Shown piece after piece: positions 1 through 12,009 of a DNA stretch of 64,000 nucleotides. How positions within the stretch are numbered: position 1 is the first letter of the stretch; each line of letters opens with the position of its first letter. Both the position numbers and the translations under genes were made by a program. Source of the stretch: Saposhnikovia divaricata (Eukaryota > Streptophyta > Magnoliopsida > Apiales > Apiaceae); assembly GCA_036435485.1 (NCBI GenBank), contig CM071598.1, positions 42,112,501-42,176,500 on the forward strand, read 5' to 3'. The notes beneath the pieces were generated by a model that was given only the letters and a program-made list of their open reading frames with translations, was not told the DNA's origin and did not search any database.

Positions 1-534
1 TTTAAACCATAAATGGACTTTCGAAGCAAACATACCAGATTATTAGGATTTGGAACACCATCTGGCACTTGCATATAAACCTCCCCTTTCAGATCACCAT
101 GAAGAAAGGCATTATTCACATCAAGTTGATGTAAATGCCAATGTCTTGATGCAGCCAATGATAACAGAATTCTGACAGTACTCATTTTCACTACTGGTGA
201 AAATGTTTCTTCATTATCAATTCCATATTTTTGATTATATCCTTTTGCTACCAAACGAGCCTTACAACGTTCTAAGATTGGCGGTAGTGGTGTTACAGGT
301 GCGGTGAACGAACGGGGAGAGCTGCTGCTGGAAATGGGTGGAGGCAATGTGAGCAGGTGTGAAGAGGACGGAAGTGGAGAAGAGGATGGAGATGGTGAAC
401 GGGAAAGGTGGTGTTTTATGGTGGAGGGTCGAGGAGGTGGAAGTTGTGTACTATTGGGTGTCGGAGAAGAACAGAATTGGGGAGGCGAGCGGCGAAGTGG
501 TGGGGTGGAGACGGTGGCTGTGAGTTTTAATTAA
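1..534 (-). pseudogene. Ty1/copia integrase-RT linker and reverse transcriptase start (fragment)
   Basis: Read on the minus strand, one open frame runs from about 534 off the left edge. It begins with a Ser/Pro-rich low-complexity linker (about 280-530), as is usual between copia integrase and reverse transcriptase. It then gives the classic RT start: KARLVAKGYNQ, ETFSPVVKM, LHQLDVNNAFLHGDL and VYMQVPDG. A TAA lies just upstream near 532, so the integrase part is missing or out of frame here. The YVDD catalytic box would lie left of the window. No LTR or target duplication is visible, so this is an edge-truncated copia fragment. It is not a host gene. Confidence 0.85.
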
Positions 535-792
535 AGGGGATGGGTGGTGAAGGAGAGGTTGAAAAGGAGTGTTTATGCTCTGGAAAAGACTATTTTACCC
601 CTGACCATTTAATTCTGTTAGTGAGAAATAGACGGTAGTACATTAAGTTTAAGTAATTTGTTTTTTAAGTATTGCCCGTGGTAGATTTGAAACTATGGTA
701 TTTCAAGTGGTGTCTTGGCCAAAGTTCAGGTACACAAAGTGTACTTTACTCTAAAATTAAAATAGATCTTAATTTACAGCTTATTACATAAG
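535..792. other. Unassigned AT-rich spacer
   Basis: I see no gene in this stretch. It lies between the copia fragment and the first MITE and is probably more retroelement-derived sequence. Confidence 0.4.
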
Positions 793-985
793 GAGGATAG
801 GGAACCTGAGATGTATCTCAGGTAAATTACCTGAGATATATTGGATTTGTATGTAAAAATAGGATGGGTATTTTAGTAAATTCAGATATTTTTAATTAGC
901 CCTGCGGGCCCAGCAAAATTTAAAGAATATTTTGCATATATGTTAGGAAAAGTTCCCTGAGATATATCTCAGGGTCCTTTTTCTC
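793..985. mobile_element. 193-bp MULE-type MITE
   Basis: The ends are imperfect inverted repeats sharing GGA.CCTGAGAT.TATCTCAGG. Each end contains a small palindrome around CTGAGAT..ATCTCAG. The element is flanked by a perfect 9-bp duplication, TTACATAAG (784-792 and 986-994), the length typical of Mutator-like elements. It has no coding capacity. The assignment rests on duplication length and terminal inverted repeats only. Confidence 0.75.
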
Positions 986-994
986 TTACATAAG

Positions 995-2011
995 TAGCAA
1001 GTAACTTATAGCTTGTTACAGTCATATAAAGTAACCTTGAAAGGGCAAGAATCGTTCTTATCAACATCAGCTACGGAAGTTGTGTGTATTGATTGAAGTT
1101 GCACCATGCTTGATATACTCCAGTAATCTGTGTCATTGCTGTGGTTTGAGTTCGTTTTACTACAGGCGAATAATTGGAGTTGTTATCAAAGAACCCCTCA
1201 GTTGCTAAACTTCCATTACCGCTTTTATTATTTTTATCCTTTCTAAAATCACCAACAGCTTCATGAACCACTCAGTTTCTAAACTTCCATTATCGCTTAC
1301 ACTATTGTTATCCTTTCTACTGGTTGGAAGCTGCAGAGGTTTTTGTTTTGTTATTAGAGTGATGTACATTGCAAAGACAATCGCTGCTAGTATAGGGCTC
1401 TCATTGCTTGTCTGTTGTATTAATTAATATGCCCGACTCCTTGTAATTTGGTTCTTAATTTAATTTTTAACTCACAAAAATTCATAAGTTTATTCCTGTA
1501 TTATCATAATGCATACTGAGCATCAGTACGGATATATAACGTAGAGAATTTGTTGGTTTTATCATAAGGCTATAGTTCCAGTGGCTAAGAAGGAAAGAAC
1601 CCCTGTTGAAATTCTACTCTTCTTTTTCATCATACATTTTTCTGCATTCGAGTTTGACAGTTCGAATCCGACAGTTAAATTTAACAGATATGGGCATAGA
1701 GATTTCAATGCCTCATCTATCTTTAAGTACGCCAACATTTTGTAAGAAACAAACAGCCAATTTATTTTTGTAAATCATTAGAACATTCAAGCATACACAC
1801 AAAGACTACAAACTTCTGGGAAACCTGATTTAAAGGCCAAGTGACACAGCAATTATTCAAAGCAAACATGGTTTGGAAGGGCCAATCAATCAAGCCCTTC
1901 TTACAAATAGAAGATGGATCAGGCTACACGTAATAAGTATATTAGCTAATAATACCACATGTATCTCTGACAATGATGCCCTGTCCAAGTTTTAAAGTTT
2001 GAGGGCAGAGC
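995..2011. other. 3' flank of CAD-like gene 1, no gene recognised
   Basis: No convincing protein is encoded here. Around 1060-1290 there are two similar tracts (cagttgctaaacttcc and cagtttctaaacttcc), suggesting a small internal duplication or retroelement debris. The part next to 2011 must include the 3' UTR of the minus-strand dehydrogenase gene. An AATAAA-like hexamer on the minus strand near 1761-1766 is a possible poly(A) signal, but this is weak. Confidence 0.35.
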
Positions 2012-3946
2012 TCAAGCAGATTTTGTTAGCGTGTTTCCAATGTCAAGGACAAAACGATATCTAACATCACCTTTTTCAAGTCGCTCATAAGCAGTGTTAA
2101 CATATTCCATTGGAACAACCTCTACATCTGCTACGATATTGTTTTCCGCAGCAAAATCAATCATTTCTTGCGTTTCTTTCATCCCTCCTGTACCACTTCC
2201 TCCTATCACCCTCCTACCTGTCTCACAACATAGGCAACATTACAAACGAATTACTCTGCAAATAGCTAAATGTATCAGAACAAGAACAATTTGTTATCAA
2301 GGAGTTAATATAGTCAAGTTCTTACCCTGAATAAGAGGAAATACAGGTAGCTCAAGCGCCTTTGTGGGAACCCCTACCAAGACAAGCTTTCCATGTGATT
2401 TCAACAACATAAGCAATGGTAGGAGCGCGTGTGCAGCTGAAACCGTATCAAGAATACCATCCATTGTTCCTGCAGCGGCCTATAAACATTACACAAAACG
2501 AATTAAGATAATCAGAATAAATAATTCTTGATAACCCTCAAGCTATGTCCTAATATCCCTACTTAAGCATATTAGTCATTGGCTTAAAGATTACAAGTTC
2601 ATTTATTGACTACTTTTTTTTTTTGGCTGCATAAATTGCTTAGCCGTTCAAGTTTAATCAAACGTTAAAATATATTAACCGATAGGAGATCATCCGACCA
2701 CTTCACGTGTTCTGAAACAACTGATTAAAATTAAAAAAATTCTGCTTCAAACTGTGTGCTACCTGCATCTCTTCTGGATTACGGCTAACCAGAAATGAAT
2801 CAGCACCAAGATGCTCAATTGCTTCTTGTTTCTTGGCAAGGGAAGTACTAATCACAGTCACCTTTGTGCCCAAAGCCTTGGCAAACTTGACAGCAACATG
2901 ACCAAGCCCTCCTAAGCCTACAATACCAATGTGCATTCCAGGCTTGTCGAGACCAAAGTATCTCAGGGGGCTGTAAGTTGTAATACCTGCACAGAGGAGT
3001 GGAGCGCCAGCATCAAGGGGAAGATTCTCTGGCCAGCGAACCACAAAGTGCTCATCAGCAACTAGTGTATCAGAGTATCCTCCAAATGTAAGAGTTCCGT
3101 CATAGTAAACGCTGCCACATGTTGTTTTTAGTTGAGGACAGTAACTCTCAAGATCAGCCGCACAGTCATCACATGACCTACATGATCCAATTATGTATCC
3201 AACTCCGACTTTATCTCCCGCTTTAACTTTTACTACCTTGCTACCCACTTCTGTAACTTCACCAACAACCTCATGCCTACATTTATGGACCTAATTAGCA
3301 TTCATGGTAGGTAATAGGTATGATGACTTGTATTGATGAAATTAGCCATTTCTTTAAACAGACAATGGAAACCGAAAACTTGGTCATCGATCGAGTGATT
3401 AAATGTTAACTATCAGAGATGATAACTATAGAAAACATCAATCAAACAGTATAAAATTGCTCTGCTATTATCTTCTTGATACCATATTAAGTAACCGACT
3501 ATTCGGAACTCCTAAGGTGATAGTAGAAGGTACTAAATGAATCATACATTATTAGCAGACATGACCCATAACACGAACCGCTAGAGATGAGTTATTTAGT
3601 AAAATCATATTCTTTAAAATAAATAATTCTGGTAAAGAGTAGAAGCATACCCAGGAACCACAGGATAAGTGGAGCCTCCCCAGCCATTAGTGGCATTCTG
3701 GATATCAGTATGACAGATCCCACAGTAAAGCACTTTGATCCTCACATCTTTCTCTCCAGTTGCCCTGCATCACATACCACACCACTTTTTCAACCTCCAA
3801 AACTTTAAATACATACAAATGTTACCTTATGAAATGTCGAAAAATGAATACCTTCTGGAGAAGTTGAAGGGAGAGAGATGACCAGAAGTGTCTCTAGCTG
3901 CCCATCCAAAAGCCTTTACGGGATGCTCATCTGCGAAGTTAGCCAT
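2012..3946 (-). CDS. CAD/mannitol dehydrogenase-like alcohol dehydrogenase, gene 1
   Basis: Predicted cytosolic zinc- and NADP(H)-dependent medium-chain dehydrogenase interconverting an alcohol and an aldehyde. Five exons join as complement(2012..2217, 2326..2479, 2763..3276, 3651..3764, 3852..3946), all with GT..AG junctions, giving 1083 nt and 360 residues without a stop. Visible sites: catalytic zinc ligands C46 (CGICHTD), H71-E72 and C165 (LLCAG); structural-zinc cysteines C102, C105, C108 and C116; GLGGLG at about 190-195; and VISTS soon after, whose serine favours NADP(H) in this family. The ATG at 3944-3946 opens MANFADEHPVKAFGWAARD, the usual family start. The substrate-loop sequence (HTDIQNATNGWGGSTYP) differs from genes 2 and 3 (HSDLHMIKNEWG), so substrates may differ. 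Related plant enzymes include cinnamyl alcohol, mannitol and monoterpenoid-alkaloid dehydrogenases, and the sequence does not decide between them. Confidence 0.93.
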
Positions 3947-4662
3947 TACAACAAAATGAAGAGAGAAAATGAAAATAAAAAACTAACAATTAGTATTGCT
4001 TATCTTAAAGTTTCAAAACGGGGAATGCCATTAAAGTTTGAGATTGACAGATTTAAGGAAGTGGTGGCAACCCTACAGTTGAATTATTAAAGTGTTATCT
4101 TTTATCCAGAATAATAATGTAGTATAATTATTGCATGTAAGCCGCCCTTTGTCCCATGATAATGATATCGATGGCTTTCATCAAAGTATTATTAGTATTG
4201 TGGGAAGCTGGTAGGGCTTGCAAGGGGCCGAGGGGACCAGAATTTGGCCTCATCATTATATAAATATACTTTAGCTGGGAGTTCGGAGTTGGGACCTTGA
4301 TTTATTGCGTCGGGAAAAAGAGAAAAAATGACAATATTAACTCTTTTTTAGAGTATTTTAATAAAAGTAATCACTTCCGAATAGTTGGCCAATTATGATC
4401 GTTTCAATACATAATCGGTAAATACGTATTCTCAGTATTGTAAGTTGCATACAATATTTTGAAGTTCACTTGGAAGAAGATGTGGGGACATGTGAGACAT
4501 GGTCACATGGATTGTCCCTTTTCCTGTGTAGTGTCCTTTATAAAGTATGCGTGTTGTTTCCTTGGAAGATTGGTTAGAATTATTAATACGCATTTGTGCT
4601 AGGGGTTTCAAATTGAATCCCAAAAAGAGTTTCCAAATGATACGACATTGGTGATTTGGCAG
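3947..4662. other. Upstream region of gene 1
   Basis: This is the presumed promoter and 5' UTR of gene 1, read on the minus strand. No TATA box sits as close to the ATG as in genes 2 and 3. The nearest AT-rich candidate (tatttatataa, minus strand, near 4257-4267) is about 310 bases upstream. No other gene was seen. Confidence 0.35.
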
Positions 4663-4679
4663 TATCACTACAAGAAAAA

Positions 4680-5165
4680 TGGTCATTTACGACGGAAATT
4701 TTACACAGAAATCGTCGTAATTGGTCCAATGACGACGAAAAATTTTCGTCATTTTTGCTCGAGTCTTAAGTTCGGATTTTCGTCATAAGTAAAAATTTCG
4801 TCACAAGTTTAAATTTTCGTCATAAGTTCAAATGCGGGACCCACTTTTTTACAATAAAATAATAATGAACTTACGACGGAATAAACCGTCATAAATTAGT
4901 AACTTATGACGGAAATATCGTCGGAATTTAAACAATGGGACCCACCTTGAATATAATTATAACAGAACTTTCGACGGCACAATCCGTCGTATGTTAATAA
5001 TTTATGACGATTATTTCTGTCGCAAGTTCACCATAATTAAATTTGGGAAAAAAGAATAAATAAAAGATGAACAATCGTCATAAATTACCCAGAAAATCGT
5101 CGCAAATTACCAAGAAAATCGTCTTAAATTACCTATAAAAGCGTCGTAAGTTAACCTAACCAAGA
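4680..5165. repeat. Left subterminal repeats of the CACTA element
   Basis: Many short copies of (A)CGACGGAAAnTTCGTCrTAAGTT occur in both orientations, often as adjacent inverted pairs. This is typical subterminal transposase-binding structure. Confidence 0.8.
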
Positions 5166-5490
5166 ACAGCATTCTGCTGCTTTTTCATGTTCCAGCCATT
5201 TTTGGCTTCCAAATTAAATCCCAAAACATCCCAATGTACATACAATCCAAAACCACAATCAAACATGAAAGTTTGTAACAAACATCCATGCAATTAAACG
5301 AATCCAAATATAAAAAATACCAAATTTACATAAATATTATCATAAATCCATATTCGACCACACAAAAGTTTAAACCATCCAACAAAAGTATAGATCACGT
5401 ACGTTACATCTACAAACCGACATTAGTTCACAACATAACTTAGATTAACTTACAAACATTCATAGTCTAAATTAAATTCAGACATAATAC

Positions 5491-5619
5491 TCAACACCTA
5501 ATTTTAGGACCGCCATGAGACACGTGAGGCATAGCATTCGTATCATGGTCAGATTCAGTATCCTCATCATCGGGCTCGCCATCGTTAACATGGTGATCAT
5601 CATCGGCCGGGGCCTTCCC
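5491..5619 (-). pseudogene. C-terminal exon remnant of a CACTA-encoded protein
   Basis: On the minus strand, an AG acceptor (tattgtag) precedes 42 codons and a TGA. The peptide opens GKAPADDDHHVNDGEPDDED and closes AMPHVSHGGPKIRC. It is very acidic in the middle. Its place inside the CACTA element, on the same strand as the transposase, suggests a final exon of an element gene. The connecting exons are not recognisable. Confidence 0.5.
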
Positions 5620-6063
5620 CTACAATATACAGAAATAAGGATGTCACATACATTCATACAAAATCAATTAAATAAAGTTTAATATCTTAAAACTCTATAT
5701 AAAGTTGTCTCCTATATCTTATTAAGTTATTATCGAATCAAATAGTAGTTGACCGTTAAATTATCGAATCAAATAATTTTATTTTTTTTAAAAGTGTTGG
5801 CAATAACATTAAAAGGAACGGATCTTAACATCCATACAATTGGATCGTCGAGGAATGATTTGAAAAAGTTCGAAGCACGAATTAGGGACGAAATCTTTTT
5901 TAGGGGTGCTAGATTTTTATTCGTTATTTTATATTTTTAATGTTGTTAATCACTTTTAAGTAGTCATATAATATAACTTTTACAAGATTTAATATTAATA
6001 TAAATTAATCTATGTGGTTGATGCATACATAATAAGAAAAATTTTGAAAAACAATAACAATAT

Positions 6064-6275
6064 TTACGACGGATTATGAAGATCGTCATAATTTTGGGTA
6101 ACTTTTGACGGAATTTTCGTCATAAGTTACCCAGAATTATGACGATCTTCATAATCCGTCGTAAGTTACCTAGAATTCTTACGACGATATTCTTAATCCG
6201 TCGTAAATTACCCAGAATTTTTTAGCTAACTTACGACGGATTAAGAATATCGTCGTAAGTTACCCAGAATGCAGC
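6064..6275. repeat. Internal fold-back of CACTA subterminal motifs
   Basis: Two nested inverted pairs are visible. GACGGATTATGAAGATCGTC is repeated in reverse further on, and the same holds for TTACGACGGATTAAGAATAT. The pairs are separated by GTTACCCAGAAT motifs, so the whole block could form a long hairpin. The motif matches the terminal repeats, so this may be an internal duplicate of a transposon end. Confidence 0.6.
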
Positions 6276-6440
6276 CTGCAGTTTTTTCTCCTTTGTTGCC
6301 TTTTACTATCAAAATGGATAACACTAAAATGACCATTTCAACGTAAACCAGAAATTATAATTAACAAATAAATGACAGAAACTATAAAATCTAGACAACC
6401 AAAAACATTTATAATCCTTATATAAGAAATTTGATGGAAT

Positions 6441-7562
6441 AGCGAAAAATCCATTTTAATTCACTTAAAATTAGAAAGTAGTCTAGAATGATAATACCAT
6501 CCAATTTTTTTGCACCAATCCATCATATCATATGTTTACAAGATTTCCAAACCTTCAAATTGCTTAAAAAGTTGCGATGGTGAAAAAAGTTAGTTTGAAA
6601 TAGTGTTAGTGAGCCGAAAATCCATTTTAATTCACTTAAAATTAGAAAGTAGCCTAGAATGATAATACCATCCAATTTTTTTGCACCAATACATCATATC
6701 ATATGTTTACAAGATTACCATGACATCAAATTGCTTAAATAGTTGCGATGGTGAAAAAAGTTAGTTTGAAATATTGTTAGGGAGTCGAAAATCCATTTTA
6801 ATTCACTTAAAATTAGAAAGTAGCCTAGAACGACAATAACATCCAATTTTTTTGCACCAATACATCATATCATATCATATGAAGATTACCATGCCATCAA
6901 ATTGCTTAAAAAGTTGCGATGGTGAAAAAAGTTAGTTTGAAATAGTGTTAGTGAGCCGAAAATTCATTTTAATTCACTTAAAATTAGAAAGTAGCCTAGA
7001 ATGACAATAATACCATCCAATTTTGTTGCACCAATACATCATATCATATGTTTAAAAGATTACCATGCCATCAAATTGCTTAAAAAGTTGCGATGGTGAA
7101 AAAAGTTAGTTTGAAATAGTGTTAATGAGCCAAAAATCCATTTTAATACACTTAAAATTAGAAAGTAGCCTAGAACGACAATAGCATCCAATTTTTTTGC
7201 ACCAATACATCATATCATAGCATATGAAGATTACCATTCCATCAAATTGCTTAAAAAGTTGCGATGGTGAAAAAAGTTAGTTTGAAATAGTGTTAGTGAG
7301 CCGAAAATTCATTTTAATTCACTTAAAATTAGAAAGTAGCCTAGAATGACAATACCATCCAATTTTGTTGCACCAATACATAATATCATATGTTTAAAAG
7401 ATTACCATGCCATCAAATTGCTTAAAAAGTTGCGATGGTGAAAAAAGTTAGTTTGAAATAGTGTTAGTGAGCCGAAAATTCAGTTTAATTCAATTAAAAT
7501 TAGAAAGTAGCCTAGAATGACAATACCATCCAATTTTTTTGCACCAATACATCATATCATAT
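6441..7562. repeat. About 172-bp tandem repeat array, 6.5 copies
   Basis: Units start near 6441, 6612, 6783, 6953, 7127, 7301 and 7470, and the last is partial. Each contains the ordered landmarks CCATTTTAATTCACTTAAAA, CATCCAATTTTTTTGCACCA, CATATCATATG and AAAGTTGCGATGGTGAAAAA. Copies differ by scattered substitutions and small indels, with the spacer between landmarks varying slightly (170-174 bp). The array ends abruptly at the 3' side of the transposase remnant. Confidence 0.92.
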
Positions 7563-8612
7563 GGTATGTAGAAGGTTGTACACAAGTAGTACAACAGGCC
7601 AAACTGAGTATATAGTAGAAGTGACATTGCTGTACGGGGGGAATCCATCAGTTGCAAGACCAAGTCTAACATTACGAATTTCCGCTACAAAATCCAGATA
7701 GTTCTTGTCAAAGTCCTTCCATTCTTCTCCATCTGCAGGATGACTAAGGACCCCTTCAGTCACTATTCTGTTCTTGTGATACTTCATATGCTCGGCTGTG
7801 CGGGTAGACATGTACAAACGCTCTAGACGAGGAGTGATTGGGAAATATCTTAAGACCTTTCTCGGAATGGTATCGCTCCCTACATTAGTTGCAACTTTGT
7901 ATCGGCTCAACTCGCAGTACTTGCAATTTTACAAATCTTTATCATCACCGTAGAACAACATGCAATCATTCTCACATGCATGTATTTTCTCGTATCCCAT
8001 GTTTAGCTTCTTGACTATCTTCTTCACAGCATAATAATTAAAAGGGAGCTTATGCCCCTCGGGAAACACATCTCCAAGTAAAAGGATCAGCTGATCAAAT
8101 GCCTTATCACTACATTTATTGTGATTCTTCCAATGTAGTAATTTCGTAACAAACTTCAGTTGCGTGTACTTGGTATTGCCCGGATATATTGGTTCCCCGA
8201 CATTATTCACATTGTCTAAGAATTTAGATGCTTGCTCGTTCGGGTCCTCGTCGTTGCTAATTTCCTCTCCAAAATATTCCCCTCTAAAGGCATCCCTCAA
8301 CATTTCATATTCATCATACACATCTTGACGATCATTCATTTCTTGAATTTCTTTTTCATGAAAACGCCATATGGTGTAGCTCTCAAGAAAACCGGTAGCA
8401 TATAAGTGAAACTCAACATGGGGAATGAGTTGAAAGAGTTGATTCCTACATGTATTACACGGACATCTAATCAAAAGTTCCGGATTATCCGGTTCCTTAC
8501 TATTATTTTTTGCAAATGCCAAGAAATAATTAACCCCTTCAATAAATTCTTTCGAAAAACCATAACCACCGGGATTAGTTCGTTTAGAGATCCAACTAGT
8601 ATCGTAAGACAT
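7557..8612 (-). pseudogene. TNP2-type CACTA transposase N-terminal half, broken
   Basis: Minus-strand frame starting MSYDTSWISKR at 8612. The first part matches the plant transposase-associated domain: a CPCNTCRN cysteine motif, LYATGF, then the acidic linker. It continues into the TNP2 region (LPFNYYAVKKIVKKLNMGYE, HACENDCMLFYGDD). A single in-frame TAA at 7929-7931 interrupts it exactly where related proteins continue into the CKYC motif. The frame then resumes as VLRYFPITPRLERLY, ILSHPADGEEW-like and RNVRLGLATDGFPPYSN. It stops at 7557, where the tandem array begins. Related proteins continue for several hundred residues with the catalytic region, which is deleted here. Confidence 0.88.
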
Positions 8613-8879
8613 CTACAAATATAAAAAAAATATGCAAATCAATTACACAAATGCACATATATATATGTTGAACATGTAATGAACTTATAAGTAAATCACA
8701 TATATTTAAATGCAATAAATAAAGTAGAGGAGATTGAATCCTTACATTGATGATTGTTGTAATCGTTGTTGCTATGTCATGTTATGTAGTGAATGATATG
8801 AAGATGTATTTTTATTTAAAAGAAAAAGTATGAGGAATGTAATGTTAGAGATTAGGCAGTAGCTTGGAATTTTACACAG

Positions 8880-9612
8880 ATGAACTTACGACGGAAATTC
8901 CGTCATAAGTTTTTAAAAATATTATTACGCACAGCTACAGTAAATGCAAGTAGGTGGCATTAACAGTGGTTGGTGAACTGTGAACTAACTTATGACGGAA
9001 TTTCCGTCATAAGTTCATTTCTACACGACATCATTTTCTACATTAAAAAATTAATTCATTTTATAATTAAATTTAATTCCAATATCCAAATTTACGACCG
9101 AAAATTCGTCGTAAGGTAACTGCTAAATGGATTTGTGACGAATTTTCCGTCGTAAGTTAATTACCAAACTACGTCGTTCCCCCCTTGAAAAAAGTAATAT
9201 ATTTTGACTAAAGTTTAACGACGGAAATTCCGTCGGAAGTTCCCTATTAACCAATTTACGACGGACTTTTCGTCGTAAAGTAAGCTTCGAAACGTCGCCG
9301 TTTTTTCTTGCTGGCTTAGTCAGCTAAATTCAATTAAATTTTATTAAAATAACAAAATTTACGACGAAAATTCCGTCGTAAGTTATCTGCTAAAATGAAT
9401 TTATGACGGAAAATCCGTCGTAAGTTCAATGCAATTATTTTTTGATTAAATTTTAATTGGTTGGAGCTAAATTTTATTAATAAAATATTTATTTTACGAC
9501 GAATATCATTTTCGTCGTAAGTTAGGCGCGAAATTTACGACAGATTTGATATTCCGTCGTAAGTTCGGTGCGAAAATTGTTTCCGTCATAAGTTGGCCGT
9601 CATAATTGGCCA
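8880..9612. repeat. Right subterminal repeats of the CACTA element
   Basis: At least a dozen copies of TTACGACGGAAATTCCGTCGTAAGTT-like palindromes occur, with spacers of 30-60 bases. They mirror those at the left end. Confidence 0.8.
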
Positions 9613-9629
9613 AATTTCTTGTAGTGTAT

Positions 9630-10860
9630 GGAATATTTTAATTAGTGTGATTGATGTGAATATAGGGGGGCCATCATAATATGATCAATTAGAAGATGAC
9701 ACATGCCATTTGGGAAATTTTTTTTGGTCCAATTTGGGGACTGTAGCATTTTCCTTTGCATAATTCATATTAAGCACTAATACGCATTTTCTTGTTGCAT
9801 ATTAAGTTCTAATACTCCATTTCAATTTGCGTATTCTGGAACAAAAATATAAAAAATTGGTATGTATTACAGATTACTCTGATGTAGAATGAGTATTTGT
9901 ATTACCACGTTTTATAATGCGTATTCCATCAGTTATTATTGGCTTGTGTAAAACTGGTTATTTTGGTAAATATTATTTAAAAAATAGGCTATAATTGTCT
10001 TTCACCCGGAAAAAGAAGTTTGGCTCAAAAAACCATTACCTAAAATATCGCAGCATCTAATAAAGGCTGTTGGAATTTCTTTTGATAGGTAAGTATTTAC
10101 GCAAGATTTTCTTCCTTAAAACACGTCTAAATGTAAGTAGTTACCCAAGATTTTCTTCCTTAAAACACATTGTATTCAACAACGTTATTCCAAAGGAATA
10201 TCATGACCCTACTCCAATAACATCACCACTGATACTTCATGGCAAATGGAATGTATTTTGGTTAAATTTTCTGAAAATGTTCAAATAAACATAAAAAAAT
10301 AATTTTGGTCATTTTCTCTATTTATTGAACACTATATGAAATGGTGTAATTAATTTTATGTTTGACTGTATATAAAGGTAAGACTTTGATGAAGACTTTT
10401 TTAAAATTTTTAATTTTTGCTTTTTGAACGTTATAATTTGATATAGTAGTTAGGATATTAAATTTTGTTTTAAATTATTTAAAATTAAATCATTAATTGT
10501 TTCCTCTGTTTTCAATTTAATTAAATTAAAAATTCATTTTTTTAACTTTTTACTTCTTATTATAGTAATAATTTTTTTTACGAATTATCTATAAAATCTA
10601 ACACATATCTATTAAGTATAAACATAGAACTAACTTAATTCAAATGATTTTTTCAAAAATAAATAAATTAAGAGTGATCTTACCTCTTAATATTTAGTCA
10701 GCATATAAACTAACGAAGAAATAAATTAAAAGTACATTACATTGTGGATGCTATTATATGGGTAACACTTCTCCCATTTATTTTAGTATGATAATTTTAA
10801 AATAATTTTAAAATTTAAGGAGTAATTATTTCAAAATTTTGTGTAAAAATTCAGTTAGTT
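9630..10860. other. Intergenic, AT-rich, nothing recognised
   Basis: I see no gene or complete element. A 30-base direct repeat (aagatttTCTTCCTTAAAAC) occurs twice near 10094 and 10148, giving a short spurious open frame. Confidence 0.4.
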
Positions 10861-10876
10861 CACTAGTACAAAACTG

Positions 10877-11272
10877 ACCTTATACGTCGCCTCTTATACG
10901 TCGGTTCTGGCCAAAGGCGACGTATAAAGTAGTTATATACGTCGGTTCCGCATAAAGGCGACGTATAAGGTCAATTTTTAAAATTTTTTACGTCGGTTGA
11001 ACAAAACGCCGACGTATAAAGTCATATTATACGTCGGTTGAGGAAAAGGCGACGTATAAAATGCTACTTTATACGTCGGTTGAGAAAAAAGCGACGTATA
11101 TAATGCTACTTTATACGTCGGTTGAGGAAAGGCGACGTATAAAATGCTACTTTATACGTCGGTTGAGAAAAAGGCGACGTATAAAATGCTACTTTATACG
11201 TCGGTTGAGGAAAGGCGACGTATATAATACTACTTTATACGTCGCTCTTAATATAACCGACGTATAAAACCT
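10877..11272. repeat. Left subterminal array, about 40-bp units
   Basis: About eight units of TATACGTCGGTTGAGGAAAA followed by GGCGACGTATAAAATGCTACTT. Each unit is a small hairpin (ACGTCG..CGACGT). Translation of this array gives a repetitive peptide that is not a real gene. Confidence 0.88.
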
Positions 11273-11969
11273 TTAAAGAAATTAAAGAAATTAGAAGTTG
11301 CCACGTGTCACATTATTATTGGGTAACATTGAAGCACAAGGATTGTGCTTCTCTCAGATTACTTTGAACCGTTGGATTGAATTAACAAGATCTGAGCCAT
11401 TGGATTGAATTAAATCTCTTAAACATATATTTTAACTATCTTTTTTGTTTTAATTTTATTTATTGATCTACCAACATCTCTCTCTCGATCGACCCAAATC
11501 TCTCTCTCTGCCCTCTTCTTCTCCTCTCTCTCTCGACATCTCTCCCTTCTCTCTCATTTCTCCACAATCTCTCTCAATCTCTTTTGCGGTGAGTAATTGT
11601 GTCGATGGTGAGTATAGATGAGGAGCATGCAGTTTGATGCTGGAAAGATGGACACTCAGCCACTAACATATTACTTGTAGATTTAAATTATTGATTTGTA
11701 GATTTCTTTTATTCAAATTGATCCTTCAGTTCTTGCAATTTGGGTTTCTTGAGTTAATTCATTTTCTATTTTGTTTTTTCATTCCATTTCGTTTCTGTTC
11801 TTACGATACGATTATACGGTGTAATTGTTTGTTAGTTCTGATTGATGATGTGTATATTAACCAACTGGTGCTTGCTAGGGCTAAAAAATAACTTGATGGC
11901 ATAAGGGAATATTAAAATTATTGGTTGATTTTGGAAGTTTTTAATTAATTTTCTGGATTTTGTACAGAA

Positions 11970-12000
<31 letters not shown>

Positions 12001-12009
12001 TTTGGACAT

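Larger units (their letters stand above)
4666..9626 (-). mobile_element. CACTA (En/Spm) transposon, defective, about 5 kb
   Basis: The termini are inverted repeats CACTACAAGAAA (4666-4677) and TTTCTTGTAGTG (9615-9626). The element is flanked by a 3-bp duplication, TAT (4663-4665 and 9627-9629), the hallmark of CACTA elements. Both ends carry dense subterminal copies of the motif ACGACGGAAAWTTCGTCGTAAG in both orientations, the type of site bound by the element's own protein. Inside are minus-strand remnants of a TNP2-type transposase (7557-8612) and a C-terminal acidic exon (5491-5619), with a tandem array between them. The catalytic core of the transposase is missing, so mobility would need help in trans. 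Confidence 0.93.

Noticed and set aside
304..534. Plus-strand open frame rich in Gly/Glu
   Set aside because: It is the complement of the Ser/Pro-rich copia linker read in frame with reverse transcriptase on the minus strand.
6441..7562. Centromeric satellite
   Set aside because: Only 6.5 copies, confined within one transposon. Monomer length alone is not evidence.
11061..11267. Open frame with repeated MLLYTSVE peptides
   Set aside because: It is a translation of the TATACGTCGG tandem array in a non-coding transposon.
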